A stretch of 64,000 bases of DNA, from contig NZ_QNSE01000016.1 in the NCBI RefSeq assembly GCF_003315485.1, positions 19,295 through 83,294 of the forward strand, given 5' to 3'. Numbering within the stretch: position 1 is the first letter of the stretch; every line of letters begins with the position of its first letter. Shown here one piece after another: positions 1 to 9,468 of the stretch. A program made the position numbers and the translations under genes. The notes under the pieces were generated by a model that did no database searches, was not told the origin of the DNA, and saw only the letters and a program-made list of their open reading frames with translations. This DNA is from Marinomonas rhizomae (GTDB taxonomy: Bacteria; Pseudomonadota; Gammaproteobacteria; Pseudomonadales; Marinomonadaceae).

Positions 1-1496
1 TTCTTAATCCATTTAACCAAGGTGAAACTACAACATAGGATAATCAAGGTTGCTGGTAGGCCGCCAAGGTTCGATAAGGACTTAACGCCCGCCACGCCTA
101 CGGTGCTGACCATAATCCAAGCGACCAAACCTATGATGGTTCCCCATAACACCTTAATTGGCAATCCCGTTCCTTCTTGTGAGTCAGCATTGAAGTTTTT
201 CACACACAAATCACCAATGGCGTCGGTACTGGAATCGGCGGCGGTTACATAAGAGATAAAAGCAATAAATACTAAAATCAATGACGTTATTGAACCAAGC
301 GGCAACTCACCAAAGATATGGTAAAGCAATTGCTCTATGCCACCATCATTCAATATAGCATACAAACCACCGTTGCTAGTTTGGTCCATAAAGATGGCCG
401 CGCCAGAGAACACAGAAATCCATAACAACACAAACAAACTTGGGTAGATGACGTTTACCTGGATAAACTCACGTACGGTATAGCCACGAGCAATCTTACC
501 TAGGAACATCGCGGTAATGGGAGCCCAAGCGAACCAAACCGCCCAGTAGAATACGCTCCACCATTGTGGCCATGGATCACTGGCCGCTTGCCCAGTAAAT
601 AAGCTGAGACGGAAGAAGTTTTGCAAGAAAGCACCAAGACCTTCCACGCCAATACCTAACATATAAAGCGTTGGACCAAAGATCAGAGTAAAAGCAAACA
701 ATCCAATCAATAACCAAAAGTTGACCATGGATAAACGCGCGATGCCTTTGATCAAACCACGTGCAGCAGACAACACAAAGGTCAGCACTATCACGCCGAT
801 AATAATGCCCAGAGTCAGCGCATTACGTTCTATTGGCAAATATTGACTAGCACCACCCAGAAGGGTTAACGCGCCAGTACCTAACGATGATGCCATACCA
901 ACCACTAACGAATACAACGCCAGCGCATCGATTACATCACCCATACGACCAGTCACGTATTTACCGAAAACGGGGCGTAATGAACTACTGATGGAATATG
1001 GAAGCTTTAGATTGTGGAACACTAAGGCAAAAATTAATGCTGGAACAGCATAAATAGAATAAGGCGTTGGCCCCCAATGCAAAAACATCGCAGAAAAAGC
1101 AAACAAGACAGCATTTGGACTATTACCCTCTATGCCCCAGCTTTCTGGCGGTGAATGTAAATGGTAAAGCGGTTCAGCTGTTGTCCAGAACAACACCCCA
1201 ACTGCTAAGGTTGTACATAATACAATCATAAACCAGCGAGATTTACTGAGCTTTGGCGTGGCACTTTCGCCACCAATTCTGACATTTCCCAGTTTAGAAA
1301 AATAAGTAATGACAACCAGCACTAACAGATAAAAACTACCTAGGCTAAATAACCAAGAAAAGTGCGACAGTACGAAGTTATTGGCTATTTTGGTGTATTG
1401 TGTAAAGAGATCCAAATCCACCAAACTGAATATTAATGCACCAACCAAAATAATAAAGGTTGGAAAAAAGACCAGCGGTCTTAGTGACTTAAACAT
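1..1496 (-). CDS. BCCT family betaine/carnitine/choline-type transporter (3' end outside window)
   Basis: Secondary transporter of the BCCT family, which moves quaternary ammonium compounds such as betaine, choline or carnitine across the inner membrane. The frame opens at the ATG at 1496-1494 and stays open to base 1, so about 498 residues are visible and the C-terminus is missing. Many hydrophobic helices are seen. The family tryptophan-rich stretch lies near residues 311-330 (SVFYWAVWFAWAP followed by an ARGYTVREF-like segment), and an ITSLILVFIAFISYVTAADS segment sits further on. The CocE-type hydrolase starts 1525 onward on the same strand, only 28 bases upstream, so the two are probably one operon. 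Family assignment is firm; the substrate is not, although linkage to an ester/amide hydrolase suggests a quaternary-amine conjugate. Confidence 0.9.
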   Translation of the reverse strand, partial: MFKSLRPLVFFPTFIILVGALIFSLVDLDLFTQYTKIANNFVLSHFSWLFSLGSFYLLVLVVITYFSKLGNVRIGGESATPKLSKSRWFMIVLCTTLAVGVLFWTTAEPLYHLHSPPESWGIEGNSPNAVLFAFSAMFLHWGPTPYSIYAVPALIFALVFHNLKLPYSISSSLRPVFGKYVTGRMGDVIDALALYSLVVGMASSLGTGALTLLGGASQYLPIERNALTLGIIIGVIVLTFVLSAARGLIKGIARLSMVNFWLLIGLFAFTLIFGPTLYMLGIGVEGLGAFLQNFFRLSLFTGQAASDPWPQWWSVFYWAVWFAWAPITAMFLGKIARGYTVREFIQVNVIYPSLFVLLWISVFSGAAIFMDQTSNGGLYAILNDGGIEQLLYHIFGELPLGSITSLILVFIAFISYVTAADSSTDAIGDLCVKNFNADSQEGTGLPIKVLWGTIIGLVAWIMVSTVGVAGVKSLSNLGGLPATLIILCCSFTLVKWIK

Positions 1497-1524
1497 GAAA
1501 TAATATCCTCAAAAAGATAATCGA

Positions 1525-3519
1525 TTAAACACCCGTTCGTTTGATGGTTTCTTCAAACTCTTTGCTGAAAACCAGCTCGTCGTCATGAAAGGCTTGCCAC
1601 GTACTAGTGACATAAAAATAATCATGGTCACAGCGCATGTGATAGACGCCTTTCAAACCTGTCCACCAGCCTTCTCGACCCATAGTTAAATCAAACACCA
1701 GCTTAGATTCTGCTGTAAGCGGATCCTCAGGGTGAATCGTCTGCCACTGACTCATGGACATATCAATGTCAGTGTCACAAGAGTTGTAATGCTGTCGACC
1801 AAAATCGTCATGTGTTTCCAGCGTTACCAAACCCGTTTTGTAATCCTGATGAACCACGCGCTCACTGTTAGTGGGGCGTAATGTTTCACCATCAATTGCC
1901 ACAGGCGTACCCAACGCAGGCGGCAGCACTTCCGTCACTAGACTTGTTCTATGAGGTACCTTGATATTGCTCAGTGTCGACTCTAAAGTAACCGTAGCAT
2001 GATCGGCAGATGGCCAAATGAGCGGCCAACAAGCCGTCGATATAGAAATTCGTAAGCGGTGGCCTGCTGGCACCTTGTAGGCAACATGATTAATAGGAAT
2101 GGCGACCTGATACAGCTCATCAGGCGTTAGCGGCTCAACAAACTCGTGGCTATCACGATGTGTTAGATTTAGCACACCAACACTAATACGCGTCACAGCA
2201 CCATCTGGATGAACATCGCATACTCGCACGGCTAGGTTTGCTGCGGGCTTATCGCTGCGAATGGCTAGATTCGCGATCACTTGCCCTGCAATCGCTAAAT
2301 CGTCCCCTAAAGGCAAGGTGTCAAAACAGAGTGAGCCGGCGTCATCCGCTCGCTGATCCGCAGGCTGTTCCATCTCTAGACGAATCCCAACACACAAACG
2401 TCCACCATTTAGGCCAACGGTCTGAGGTGAACAAACTTTCTGTGCTATAGCATTGTCTTGCTGTGTTTCGAGCAATTGTCCGTTCGATGGAAAAAAGGTT
2501 TTCCACTCGGTTTGAGGCGATGGCCAAACAGGCTCTGAAATCCATTGTCCAGAACGTTGGTCATAATCTGACTGAGGACGAACACTGTCTTGCATGTAGT
2601 AGCTTAATTCCGGTTCATCATCGATGCCGTTTTCAATGCCTTTTAGCCAGCGATCCCACCAACGCACAGATTCTTTTACATAGTCCATCTTAGGATTTGG
2701 ATACGCGATATTGGGATATTTATGTGCCCAAGGGCCAACTAGCCCCTTACAAGGCACATCAAGATTTTCGAGCAGGCTAAATACAGTATTACGATAATTA
2801 TCAGCCCAACCACTCATCGCATAAACAGGAATTTTAATATCACCGTAGTTTTCGCATATGGAGCCATGTTTCCAATAGTCATTGCGTACTTGCTCGGTGA
2901 GCCAAGGTTTTGCCAAAAATGGCATCTGGTTTAAACGATCTAACCACTGTTCTTTCCAACCATCGCCAACTAACTTAGCATCTGGTGCTCGGCCTTGCGC
3001 ATACGCCCAGAAAAACGATGCCCAATCGAGGTTATCGTTCAGCAAACAGCCTCCCATATAATGCACATCTGTAGCATAACGATCATCGGTTGAGCATTGG
3101 GTAATAATGGCTTTTAGTGCCGGCGGATTAAGTGCTGCGACTTGCAGCGAATTAAACCCACCCCATGAAATCCCCACCATACCGACGTCACCACTACACC
3201 AAGGCTGTTCCGCCAACCAAGCGATAATATCGAAACCATCTTGCAACTCTTGCTCGGTGTATTCGTCCGTTGTATGTCCTTCTGATTCCCCACAGCCTCG
3301 CAGATCAACGCGGATACAGGCATAGCCTTGCTCAGCAGTTTGCGCCATGGTTATTTCATCTCGAACGATCGTGCCATCGTTTTTTCGATATGGTAAAAAT
3401 TCCAAAATAGCAGGGACGGGTTTGTCATTAGCATCGCTTGGCAACCAAGCGCGATAAGCCAGCTTAGTGCCATCAGGTAATGGCAACATAGCATGATGTA
3501 TATGTTTGACGTTTTGCAT
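1525..3519 (-). CDS. CocE/NonD family alpha/beta-hydrolase (X-Pro dipeptidyl-peptidase-like)
   Basis: Serine hydrolase of the CocE/X-prolyl-dipeptidyl-peptidase S15 group; relatives cleave esters or amides of small acyl groups. The 664 residues have the two expected parts: an alpha/beta-hydrolase domain (about 1-290) and a C-terminal jelly-roll domain (PepX_C, about 330-560). The nucleophile is Ser118 in GISWGG, with probable Asp240 in SGWADN and His266 in GPWAHK completing the triad. There is no signal peptide, so it should be cytoplasmic. It lies directly upstream of the BCCT transporter on the same strand and divergent from a LysR regulator 112 bases away. The real substrate cannot be read from the sequence. 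Confidence 0.88.
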   Translation of the reverse strand: MQNVKHIHHAMLPLPDGTKLAYRAWLPSDANDKPVPAILEFLPYRKNDGTIVRDEITMAQTAEQGYACIRVDLRGCGESEGHTTDEYTEQELQDGFDIIAWLAEQPWCSGDVGMVGISWGGFNSLQVAALNPPALKAIITQCSTDDRYATDVHYMGGCLLNDNLDWASFFWAYAQGRAPDAKLVGDGWKEQWLDRLNQMPFLAKPWLTEQVRNDYWKHGSICENYGDIKIPVYAMSGWADNYRNTVFSLLENLDVPCKGLVGPWAHKYPNIAYPNPKMDYVKESVRWWDRWLKGIENGIDDEPELSYYMQDSVRPQSDYDQRSGQWISEPVWPSPQTEWKTFFPSNGQLLETQQDNAIAQKVCSPQTVGLNGGRLCVGIRLEMEQPADQRADDAGSLCFDTLPLGDDLAIAGQVIANLAIRSDKPAANLAVRVCDVHPDGAVTRISVGVLNLTHRDSHEFVEPLTPDELYQVAIPINHVAYKVPAGHRLRISISTACWPLIWPSADHATVTLESTLSNIKVPHRTSLVTEVLPPALGTPVAIDGETLRPTNSERVVHQDYKTGLVTLETHDDFGRQHYNSCDTDIDMSMSQWQTIHPEDPLTAESKLVFDLTMGREGWWTGLKGVYHMRCDHDYFYVTSTWQAFHDDELVFSKEFEETIKRTGV

Positions 3520-3631
3520 ACAATCCTTTCGTTTTATTTGTGTTTTATATCCATATTAGGAGGCTTGAATTGTAAGTAAAACGCTATTTTGTTAGGCTAC
3601 CTTGAACTAAAAGTTCAGGGTTAATATTTAC

Positions 3632-4558
3632 ATGCCGATAAATAACCGAACAATTCCTTCTTTAAGCAGCCTTATTTTGTTTGAAGCATCGGCTCGTCTT
3701 GGCACGCTAACCAGCGCCGCTAATGAGCTATGTGTTTCCCCAACCGCTGTCAGTAAACAAATCAAACAACTAGAGAGCTTCCTTAACACCAAATTATTTA
3801 TCCGTAAAAAAACGGGGCTGGAATTAACCCAAAAGGGGCAAATTTATTTAAAAAGTGTCAGTCAAGCTCTGACGTTATTGGCAGAAGAATCCCAAAAAAT
3901 GGATGATAAAGTCTCTCCTCTCCCTCTGAATTTAGAAATTGGCACCTGCTTCAGCCATTTTTGGTTAATCCCTCATTTAGATGACTTCCGAGATAAATAC
4001 CCAGACATCATGCTCAATATCAGCATTAATAATGAGCGCAATATGAGTGAAGTGAAAAGTGATGAATATGATGTCGCGTTTTATTACTCCTCCTTAAAAA
4101 CGTCCTCCAAGAACAATTTTTTACTGTTTAACGAGCGCATGCTATTAGTGTGTAGCCCTAGCTTTCTAACAAAACGCCCTGAGTGTCAAAATCTAGACAA
4201 CATCTGGCAGCAGCCTCTGCTAGGACTAAAAGATGCACCTGATTTTTGGGAAAACTGGCGTACATGGGCGGCGCATACAGGAATAAATTATCAAGAGCCA
4301 TTAAACCAAATTCAGATGGAGGATCAGATTGCTGTCGTTCATGCCGCCCAAAATGGCTTAGGCATTGCTCTCGCCTGGGATTGGCATATTAAAGACCTAA
4401 TAACAGAAGGCAGCTTAGTTGCGCTTACTCCACCCATAGAATGCAACAACAACGCATTTTTCCTGACGCGAACAGAAAACGCCAACCAATATAGCTCCGA
4501 ATCTTTTATCAACTGGGTTATGGAATTGGTGGCCAACCAAAATCACAGCAAAGTCTAA
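3632..4558 (+). CDS. LysR-type transcriptional regulator (GcvA-like)
   Basis: LysR-family regulator of 308 residues. An N-terminal winged helix-turn-helix covers residues 10-65 (LFEASARLGTLTSAANELCV, then SPTAVSKQIKQLE), followed by an effector-binding periplasmic-protein-like domain with the WQQPLLGL and GLGIALAW patterns typical of the GcvA subgroup. It is divergent from the CocE hydrolase/BCCT pair across a short shared promoter region, the classic arrangement for a LysR activator of the neighbouring operon. The inducer is unknown. The downstream dehydrogenase at 4675 is separated by 116 bases and may not belong to the same unit. Confidence 0.9.
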   Translation: MPINNRTIPSLSSLILFEASARLGTLTSAANELCVSPTAVSKQIKQLESFLNTKLFIRKKTGLELTQKGQIYLKSVSQALTLLAEESQKMDDKVSPLPLNLEIGTCFSHFWLIPHLDDFRDKYPDIMLNISINNERNMSEVKSDEYDVAFYYSSLKTSSKNNFLLFNERMLLVCSPSFLTKRPECQNLDNIWQQPLLGLKDAPDFWENWRTWAAHTGINYQEPLNQIQMEDQIAVVHAAQNGLGIALAWDWHIKDLITEGSLVALTPPIECNNNAFFLTRTENANQYSSESFINWVMELVANQNHSKV

Positions 4559-4674
4559 CGCCTCGCACTTCACTCTACCGATACCATGATGATTTTGCCT
4601 GGCTATTATTTAAAGACGATGGCTTTTTCTATTTGTTACACTGTCAGAAATAACACCAAATAAGAGAGAGTTGT

Positions 4675-5535
4675 ATGGCTAGTATTGGTTTTTTAGGTTT
4701 AGGCATCATGGGTAAGGCGATGGCGGCGAATTTAGTTAAGGCTGGATTCGATGTGACGGTATGGAATCGAAATTCAGCCAAGTGCGCTGAGTTAGTAGCC
4801 TTGGGAGCTCGCCAAGGTACAACACCAAAAGACGTCGCGGCTAGCTGTGATATCACCTTTGCGATGGTGTCTGACCCTGAAGCCGCGTTGGCGCTTTGCC
4901 AAGGTCCAAACGGCGTTATGGCAGGAATGGGCGCTGGTCGTGGTTATGTTGATATGTCTACCGTAGACGACAACACCTCAAAAACCATTGCCGGTTTAAT
5001 TACCCAAGTAGGCGGACGATTTTTAGAAGCACCGGTTTCCGGTACAAAAAAACCCGCTGAAGATGGTACTTTGATCATTCTAGCCGCAGGCGATCAATCT
5101 CTTTATGACGATGTTAAACCCGCGTTTGAAGTGATGGGAAAAATGTCACCGTATCTTGGCGACGTCGGCCAAGGCGCTAACATGAAACTCGTGGTCAATA
5201 TGATGATGGGCGGCATGTTAAGCATTTTCAGCGAAGGCATGTCTTTGGGACAAAAAGCTGGTTTAGACGGTCAGCAGATTTTAGACATAGTCGATGCTGG
5301 CGCTATGGCGAATCCGATGTTTAAAGGCAAAGGCGCCATGTTATTGAATGAAAACTACACCACCAGTTTTCCCCTTAAACACATGCAAAAAGATTTGCGC
5401 CTTGCCGTTGCCCTAGGCGATCAACTTGAGCAACCTTTGCCAACCGCCGCGATTGCCAATGAAGCCTTTAAACAAGCGATAAAAGCAGGCTTTGCGGAGG
5501 AAGACATTGCCGCGGTTTATAAAGTGATAAAGTAA
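4675..5535 (+). CDS. NAD(P)-dependent beta-hydroxyacid dehydrogenase (GLYR/3-hydroxyisobutyrate dehydrogenase family)
   Basis: Cytoplasmic oxidoreductase of the 3-hydroxyisobutyrate dehydrogenase superfamily, 286 residues, the normal length. It shows the Rossmann GxGxxG (GFLGLGIMG, residues 5-13), the substrate-binding segment EAPVSGTKKPAEDGTL (118-133), and the catalytic lysine Lys171 with Asn175 in GANMKLVVN. The APVSGTKKPAEDG variant and overall length are closest to plant/bacterial glyoxylate/succinic semialdehyde reductases (GLYR), but tartronate semialdehyde or related substrates are possible. A strong hairpin terminator follows. The gene appears monocistronic, and its substrate is unassigned. 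Confidence 0.85.
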   Translation: MASIGFLGLGIMGKAMAANLVKAGFDVTVWNRNSAKCAELVALGARQGTTPKDVAASCDITFAMVSDPEAALALCQGPNGVMAGMGAGRGYVDMSTVDDNTSKTIAGLITQVGGRFLEAPVSGTKKPAEDGTLIILAAGDQSLYDDVKPAFEVMGKMSPYLGDVGQGANMKLVVNMMMGGMLSIFSEGMSLGQKAGLDGQQILDIVDAGAMANPMFKGKGAMLLNENYTTSFPLKHMQKDLRLAVALGDQLEQPLPTAAIANEAFKQAIKAGFAEEDIAAVYKVIK

Positions 5536-5552
5536 TGACTGTTTAAGGATAA

Positions 5553-5612
5553 GAGAGAAGATAGACTGGCATTCAAATGCCTGTCTATCTTCCCTCTCCT
5601 ATTTTTCTTTTC
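5553..5612. terminator. Bidirectional hairpin terminator
   Basis: Long inverted repeat (AAGATAGAC...GTCTATCTT, extended by GGCA/TGCC inside and GAGAG/CTCTC outside), followed on the plus strand by a T-rich stretch. It lies between the converging dehydrogenase and DeoR regulator genes and can serve both. Confidence 0.8.
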
Positions 5613-5638
5613 CTGATTAGAGAGCGGCAACCGAAAAA

Positions 5639-6397
5639 TCAAGCCGTTAAAATATCAATACCTTTATCTCTCAATTCATTGAACGCACTTTCTGGCAGAC
5701 CTGAGTCGGTGATAATGGTATCAATTCGCTCCATATCCAATGCATGAAAGGCGGCAATTTTCCCATATTTAGAGGTGTCGGAAACCAGACAAACAGTTTT
5801 CGATGATTTGGCAATAGCATGCTTAACAATGACTTTATCTTCATTCGGCGTAGATAGCCCTTTTAAATTCCAAGACGAGGTCGAGATAAAGGCAATATCA
5901 ATGTTCATGCTTAATAAAAAATCAGCTACTTTTGATCCAACGGTAGACTGGTTCTGTCGGTCGATTTTTCCACCTGTATGGTAAATATCGTTAGCCGAAT
6001 TCGCCATTAAGTAAGCCGATATAGCAAAGTCGTTAGTGATAATGAGCAGGTCATTTCTTTGGGTTATTTGGTGAGCAATTTCTAACGTTGTGGTGCCTGC
6101 ATCAAGGTATATCGTCATATTTGGAGCAATGATACTCGATGCCAACTTGCCAATTTGCTCTTTCTCAGCGGCAAACTGGGTGATTTTAATATCATGCGAG
6201 AGCTCAATATGAATGTTCCTTGCTAGCTGCACACCTCCAGAAACTGAACTAACTTTGCCAATAGCCTCAAGTTTTTCAATGTCTCGACGAATAGTCATAT
6301 GAGACACATTAAATAAATCAACTAACTCTGAAATACTCACTACTTCTTGATTCTTTAATAATGTCAGGATCTTTCTTTGCCGCTCTACTGGAATCAT
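5639..6397 (-). CDS. DeoR family transcriptional regulator of the tetronate operon
   Basis: DeoR-type repressor of about 252 residues. An N-terminal winged helix (QRKILTLLKNQEVVSISELV, then VSHMTIRRDIEKLE) is followed by a DeoR C-terminal sensor domain with the IYLDAGTTTLEIA signature that binds phosphorylated sugars in the family. The frame can be opened at a TTG at 6412, but the ATG at 6397 preceded by GGCGGA is the better start. It is divergent from ltnD-otnK-otnC-otnI-denD, so it probably represses that operon and responds to a phosphorylated tetronate or DHAP-like intermediate (inference from position). Confidence 0.87.
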   Translation of the reverse strand: MIPVERQRKILTLLKNQEVVSISELVDLFNVSHMTIRRDIEKLEAIGKVSSVSGGVQLARNIHIELSHDIKITQFAAEKEQIGKLASSIIAPNMTIYLDAGTTTLEIAHQITQRNDLLIITNDFAISAYLMANSANDIYHTGGKIDRQNQSTVGSKVADFLLSMNIDIAFISTSSWNLKGLSTPNEDKVIVKHAIAKSSKTVCLVSDTSKYGKIAAFHALDMERIDTIITDSGLPESAFNELRDKGIDILTA

Positions 6398-6455
6398 CTT
6401 TCCGCCGTTCAATTCACAAAATTACTTCCACTGCAGCTTAACAAAAAAAAATCGC

Positions 6456-6599
6456 TATGTGAATTTATGTGAAAAAATATCGATACAATCCATGAAAGCA
6501 TTAGTTTTCACGCTATTCATCACTATAGCAACACAGCGCATAGACAAAAAACACAAAAACCTTTCATAATATGTGTTAATTATTGTTGAAATATGTGAA
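6456..6599. promoter_or_regulatory. Candidate DeoR operator: three TATGTGAA repeats
   Basis: The 281-base gap between the DeoR gene and ltnD is AT-rich and carries TATGTGAA three times in the same orientation: 6456-6463, 6466-6473 (10 bases apart, one helical turn) and 6592-6599. DeoR-family repressors often use short direct repeats, sometimes with a distal copy for looping. No other structure was seen in the gap. Confidence 0.45.
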
Positions 6600-6678
6600 A
6601 TAAAGCGTTTTAATCATTACCATCGATTATAAAATCACAAATCTGAACATAAACTAACAATAATTCAGTAGGTATTGT

Positions 6679-7581
6679 ATGACAAATAAAGCGAAATCCG
6701 TCGGCGTGATCGGACTAGGCTCAATGGGCATGGGCGCGGCCAAGTCTTGTATCAACGCAGGATTAGACGTCTATGGTTTTGACTTAAACCCTAAGGCACT
6801 AGAAGAGCTAAACCTTGCCGGTGCTAAAGCAGTTGCCAGTAGTGCTTTAGATTTTACCGATCAACTAGACGCCGTCTTGGTACTTGTCGTAAACGCAAAA
6901 CAAGTTAACTCCGTATTATTTGATAGCGGCTTAACCGCTTTACTAAAACCACAAACTGCTGTCATGGTATCCGCAACTATTTCCGCTGAAGATGCGAAAG
7001 CCATTCACCAAAAGCTCTCTCAACACCAATTATTGATGCTCGATGCGCCCGTGTCTGGCGGTGCAGCGAAAGCGGCAACAGGTGACATGACTGTCATGGC
7101 ATCCGGATCAGTAGAAGCCTTCGAGAAACTACAGCCTGTCCTAGATGCGACAGCGGCTAAAGTATACAACATTGGCGAAGAGATTGGCCTTGGTGCGACG
7201 GTTAAAATCATTCATCAATTGCTCGCTGGTGTACATATTGCCGCTGGTGCAGAAGCGATGGCGCTTGCTGCTCGTGCAAACATCCCGCTTGATCTTATGT
7301 ATGACGTTGTCACCAATGCCGCAGGCAACTCTTGGATGTTTGAAAACCGCATGAAACATGTTGTCGATGGCGACTATTCACCTAAATCTATGGTGGATAT
7401 TTTTGTTAAAGACTTAAACCTTGTTGCAGATACTGCCAAAGAATTGAAGTTCCCTCTTCCTTTATCTAGCACCGCTTTACATATGTTCCTTTCTGCTAGT
7501 AACGCAGGTTTCGGCCAAGAAGATGACAGCGCGGTTATCAAGATCTTTGATGGCATCAATTTACCAGGCGTGGAGAAGTAA
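6679..7581 (+). CDS. ltnD: L-threonate dehydrogenase
   Basis: Oxidises L-threonate to 2-dehydro-L-erythronate with NAD+, the first step of L-threonate catabolism. The 300-residue protein belongs to the 3-hydroxyisobutyrate dehydrogenase superfamily: GxGxxG at residues 11-19 (IGLGSMGMG), DAPVSGGAAKAATGDM substrate loop (122-137) and Lys176 in TVKIIHQLL as catalytic lysine. The assignment rests on its place as first gene of a complete otnK-otnC-otnI-denD operon; by sequence alone it would be called only a 2-hydroxy-3-oxopropionate reductase-like enzyme. otnK starts one base after its stop codon, so the genes are translationally coupled. Confidence 0.87.
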   Translation: MTNKAKSVGVIGLGSMGMGAAKSCINAGLDVYGFDLNPKALEELNLAGAKAVASSALDFTDQLDAVLVLVVNAKQVNSVLFDSGLTALLKPQTAVMVSATISAEDAKAIHQKLSQHQLLMLDAPVSGGAAKAATGDMTVMASGSVEAFEKLQPVLDATAAKVYNIGEEIGLGATVKIIHQLLAGVHIAAGAEAMALAARANIPLDLMYDVVTNAAGNSWMFENRMKHVVDGDYSPKSMVDIFVKDLNLVADTAKELKFPLPLSSTALHMFLSASNAGFGQEDDSAVIKIFDGINLPGVEK

Positions 7582-7582
7582 T

Positions 7583-8836
7583 ATGTTATTAGGTGTTATT
7601 GCTGACGACTTTACTGGTGCTACCGATATTGCAGGTTTTCTTGTTGAAAATGGCATGCGTACTATTCAAGTGAACGGTATTCCTTCGGCAAATATGGAGA
7701 TAAATGCAGACGCAGTTGTCGTGAGTCTAAAGTCGCGCTCATGCCCGACCGAACAAGCGATTGAACAGTCTGTTGCGGCTCTGAAATGGCTTCAAGCACA
7801 AGGCTGTCAGCAATTCTATTTTAAATACTGCTCAACCTTTGATAGCACTGCTAAAGGCAACATCGGTCCAGTAACGGATGCGCTTTTGGATGTATTGGGC
7901 GAAGACTTTACTATTGTCTGCCCTGCCCTTCCAGTTAACGGACGCACGGTTTTTAACGGCCACCTTTTTGTGCTTGGTCAGCTACTCAGTGAATCGGGTA
8001 TGCGCAACCATCCAGTCACCCCAATGACGAATTCTAATCTTATGGATTTGATGGACGCGCAATCTAAAGGCAAAACAGGGCTGATTAATTATCAAAGTAT
8101 TGAGCAAGGCGCAGACGCCATTATTGGTGAATTCGCTGAGCTAAAAGCACAAGGGAAACGTTACGCAGTCGTTGATGCTTTTAAAGCAGAACACCTTAAC
8201 GAAATTGGCAAAGCCGCTCGCTCATTGAAATTAGTCACTGGCGGTTCAGGGTTAGCTGCAGGTATTGCAAAAAACTGGGATGAACATTTACAAGACCAAA
8301 CCCAAGCAAAACAAGCAGGTCACCCAGCCAAAGCACCAACTGTCATATTTTCAGGCTCATGTTCTGTTATGACAAACAAGCAAGTTGAGCTTTATAAAGC
8401 CAAAGCGCCTTTCTTTGCCCTTGATATTGAGCAGTGTATGAGCAATGAAAACTATGTCAACGACGTGTTTGACTGGGTTATCAGCCATACTAACGAGTCA
8501 TTGGCTCCTATCGTTTATGCCACGGCAGACGCTGAAAAACTCAAAACGATTCAGCAGCAATACGGCGCAGAGACGTCCAGCCAAGCAGTTGAAACTCTCT
8601 TTAGTTTGCTGGCTATCAAGCTGCAAGATTCCGGCATACGTAATTTTATCGTTGCAGGTGGCGAGACATCAGGCGTTGTAACTCAAAGCCTAAAAGTCGA
8701 TAGCTTTCACATCGGCCCTCAAATTGCCCCTGGCGTGCCTTGGGTAAAAGCCATCAATCAAGATTTATCACTTGCGCTTAAATCTGGCAATTTTGGCGAT
8801 GAGCACTTTTTCACTACCGCTCAGGGGTACTTTTAA
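7583..8836 (+). CDS. otnK: 3-oxo-tetronate kinase (DUF1537 family)
   Basis: ATP-dependent kinase that phosphorylates 3-oxo-tetronate (3-dehydro-L/D-erythronate) at O4 in the threonate/erythronate pathway. The 417-residue protein has the DUF1537 N-terminal substrate domain opening with GVIADDFTGATDIAGF and a C-terminal nucleotide-binding domain containing FIVAGGETSGVVTQSL and GPQIAPGVPW. The ATG at 7583 is preferred over an in-frame upstream start that would overlap ltnD by 59 bases. Its stop codon overlaps the otnC start (TAATG), showing tight coupling in the operon. Confidence 0.92.
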   Translation: MLLGVIADDFTGATDIAGFLVENGMRTIQVNGIPSANMEINADAVVVSLKSRSCPTEQAIEQSVAALKWLQAQGCQQFYFKYCSTFDSTAKGNIGPVTDALLDVLGEDFTIVCPALPVNGRTVFNGHLFVLGQLLSESGMRNHPVTPMTNSNLMDLMDAQSKGKTGLINYQSIEQGADAIIGEFAELKAQGKRYAVVDAFKAEHLNEIGKAARSLKLVTGGSGLAAGIAKNWDEHLQDQTQAKQAGHPAKAPTVIFSGSCSVMTNKQVELYKAKAPFFALDIEQCMSNENYVNDVFDWVISHTNESLAPIVYATADAEKLKTIQQQYGAETSSQAVETLFSLLAIKLQDSGIRNFIVAGGETSGVVTQSLKVDSFHIGPQIAPGVPWVKAINQDLSLALKSGNFGDEHFFTTAQGYF

Positions 8837-9468
8837 TGAATGAAGCTGAATTGAGACAACAGATGGTCGACTTAGCTCGCTCTATGTTCGATCGTGGCTA
8901 CGCAACAGGTGGTGCCGGTAACTTATCGTTGAAACTACCTAATGGTCATTTCTTAGCAACACCGACAGGTTCATCTTTTGGTCGCTTAGTTGCAGAAGAC
9001 CTGTCTGTCGTTGATAAAAACGGTAACCACCTATCTGGTAAACGACCTTCAAAAGAAGTGGCTTTTCATTTAGCCATTTATGAGAAAGATCCAAACTGCA
9101 ACGCTATTGTGCATTTGCACTCTACTTATTTAACGGCACTTTCTTGTCTAGAGAATTTAGATCCTAATAACGCCATCAAAGCATTTACGCCTTACTACGT
9201 GATGCGAGTCGGTGAGCTTCCGGTCGTTCCTTACTATCGTCCAGGCTCCCCACATATTGCTGAAGACCTTGCAAAACTGGCAGGCAAATATCGAGCATTT
9301 TTACTAGCTAATCATGGGCCAATCATTACTGGCAGCGATTTTTTAGACGCTGTTGATAATGCAGAAGAGCTAGAAGAAACCGCTAAATTGTTCTTTTTAT
9401 TAGCAAACAAACCTACCCGTTATTTAACCGATGACGAAGTAACTGATCTAAAAGGGAGAGGCAAATAA
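8836..9468 (+). CDS. otnC: 3-oxo-tetronate 4-phosphate decarboxylase (class II aldolase family)
   Basis: Zinc-dependent class II aldolase/adducin-fold enzyme that decarboxylates 3-oxo-tetronate 4-phosphate to dihydroxyacetone phosphate. The 210 residues carry the family landmarks: GGAGNLSLKLPNG near residues 21-33, the metal-binding HLHSTYLTALS near 94-104, and a distal LLANHGP histidine near 155. Its ATG overlaps the otnK stop and its own stop overlaps the otnI start at 9468. L-fuculose-phosphate aldolase is the general family alternative, but the surrounding pathway makes OtnC by far the better call. Confidence 0.92.
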   Translation: MNEAELRQQMVDLARSMFDRGYATGGAGNLSLKLPNGHFLATPTGSSFGRLVAEDLSVVDKNGNHLSGKRPSKEVAFHLAIYEKDPNCNAIVHLHSTYLTALSCLENLDPNNAIKAFTPYYVMRVGELPVVPYYRPGSPHIAEDLAKLAGKYRAFLLANHGPIITGSDFLDAVDNAEELEETAKLFFLLANKPTRYLTDDEVTDLKGRGK

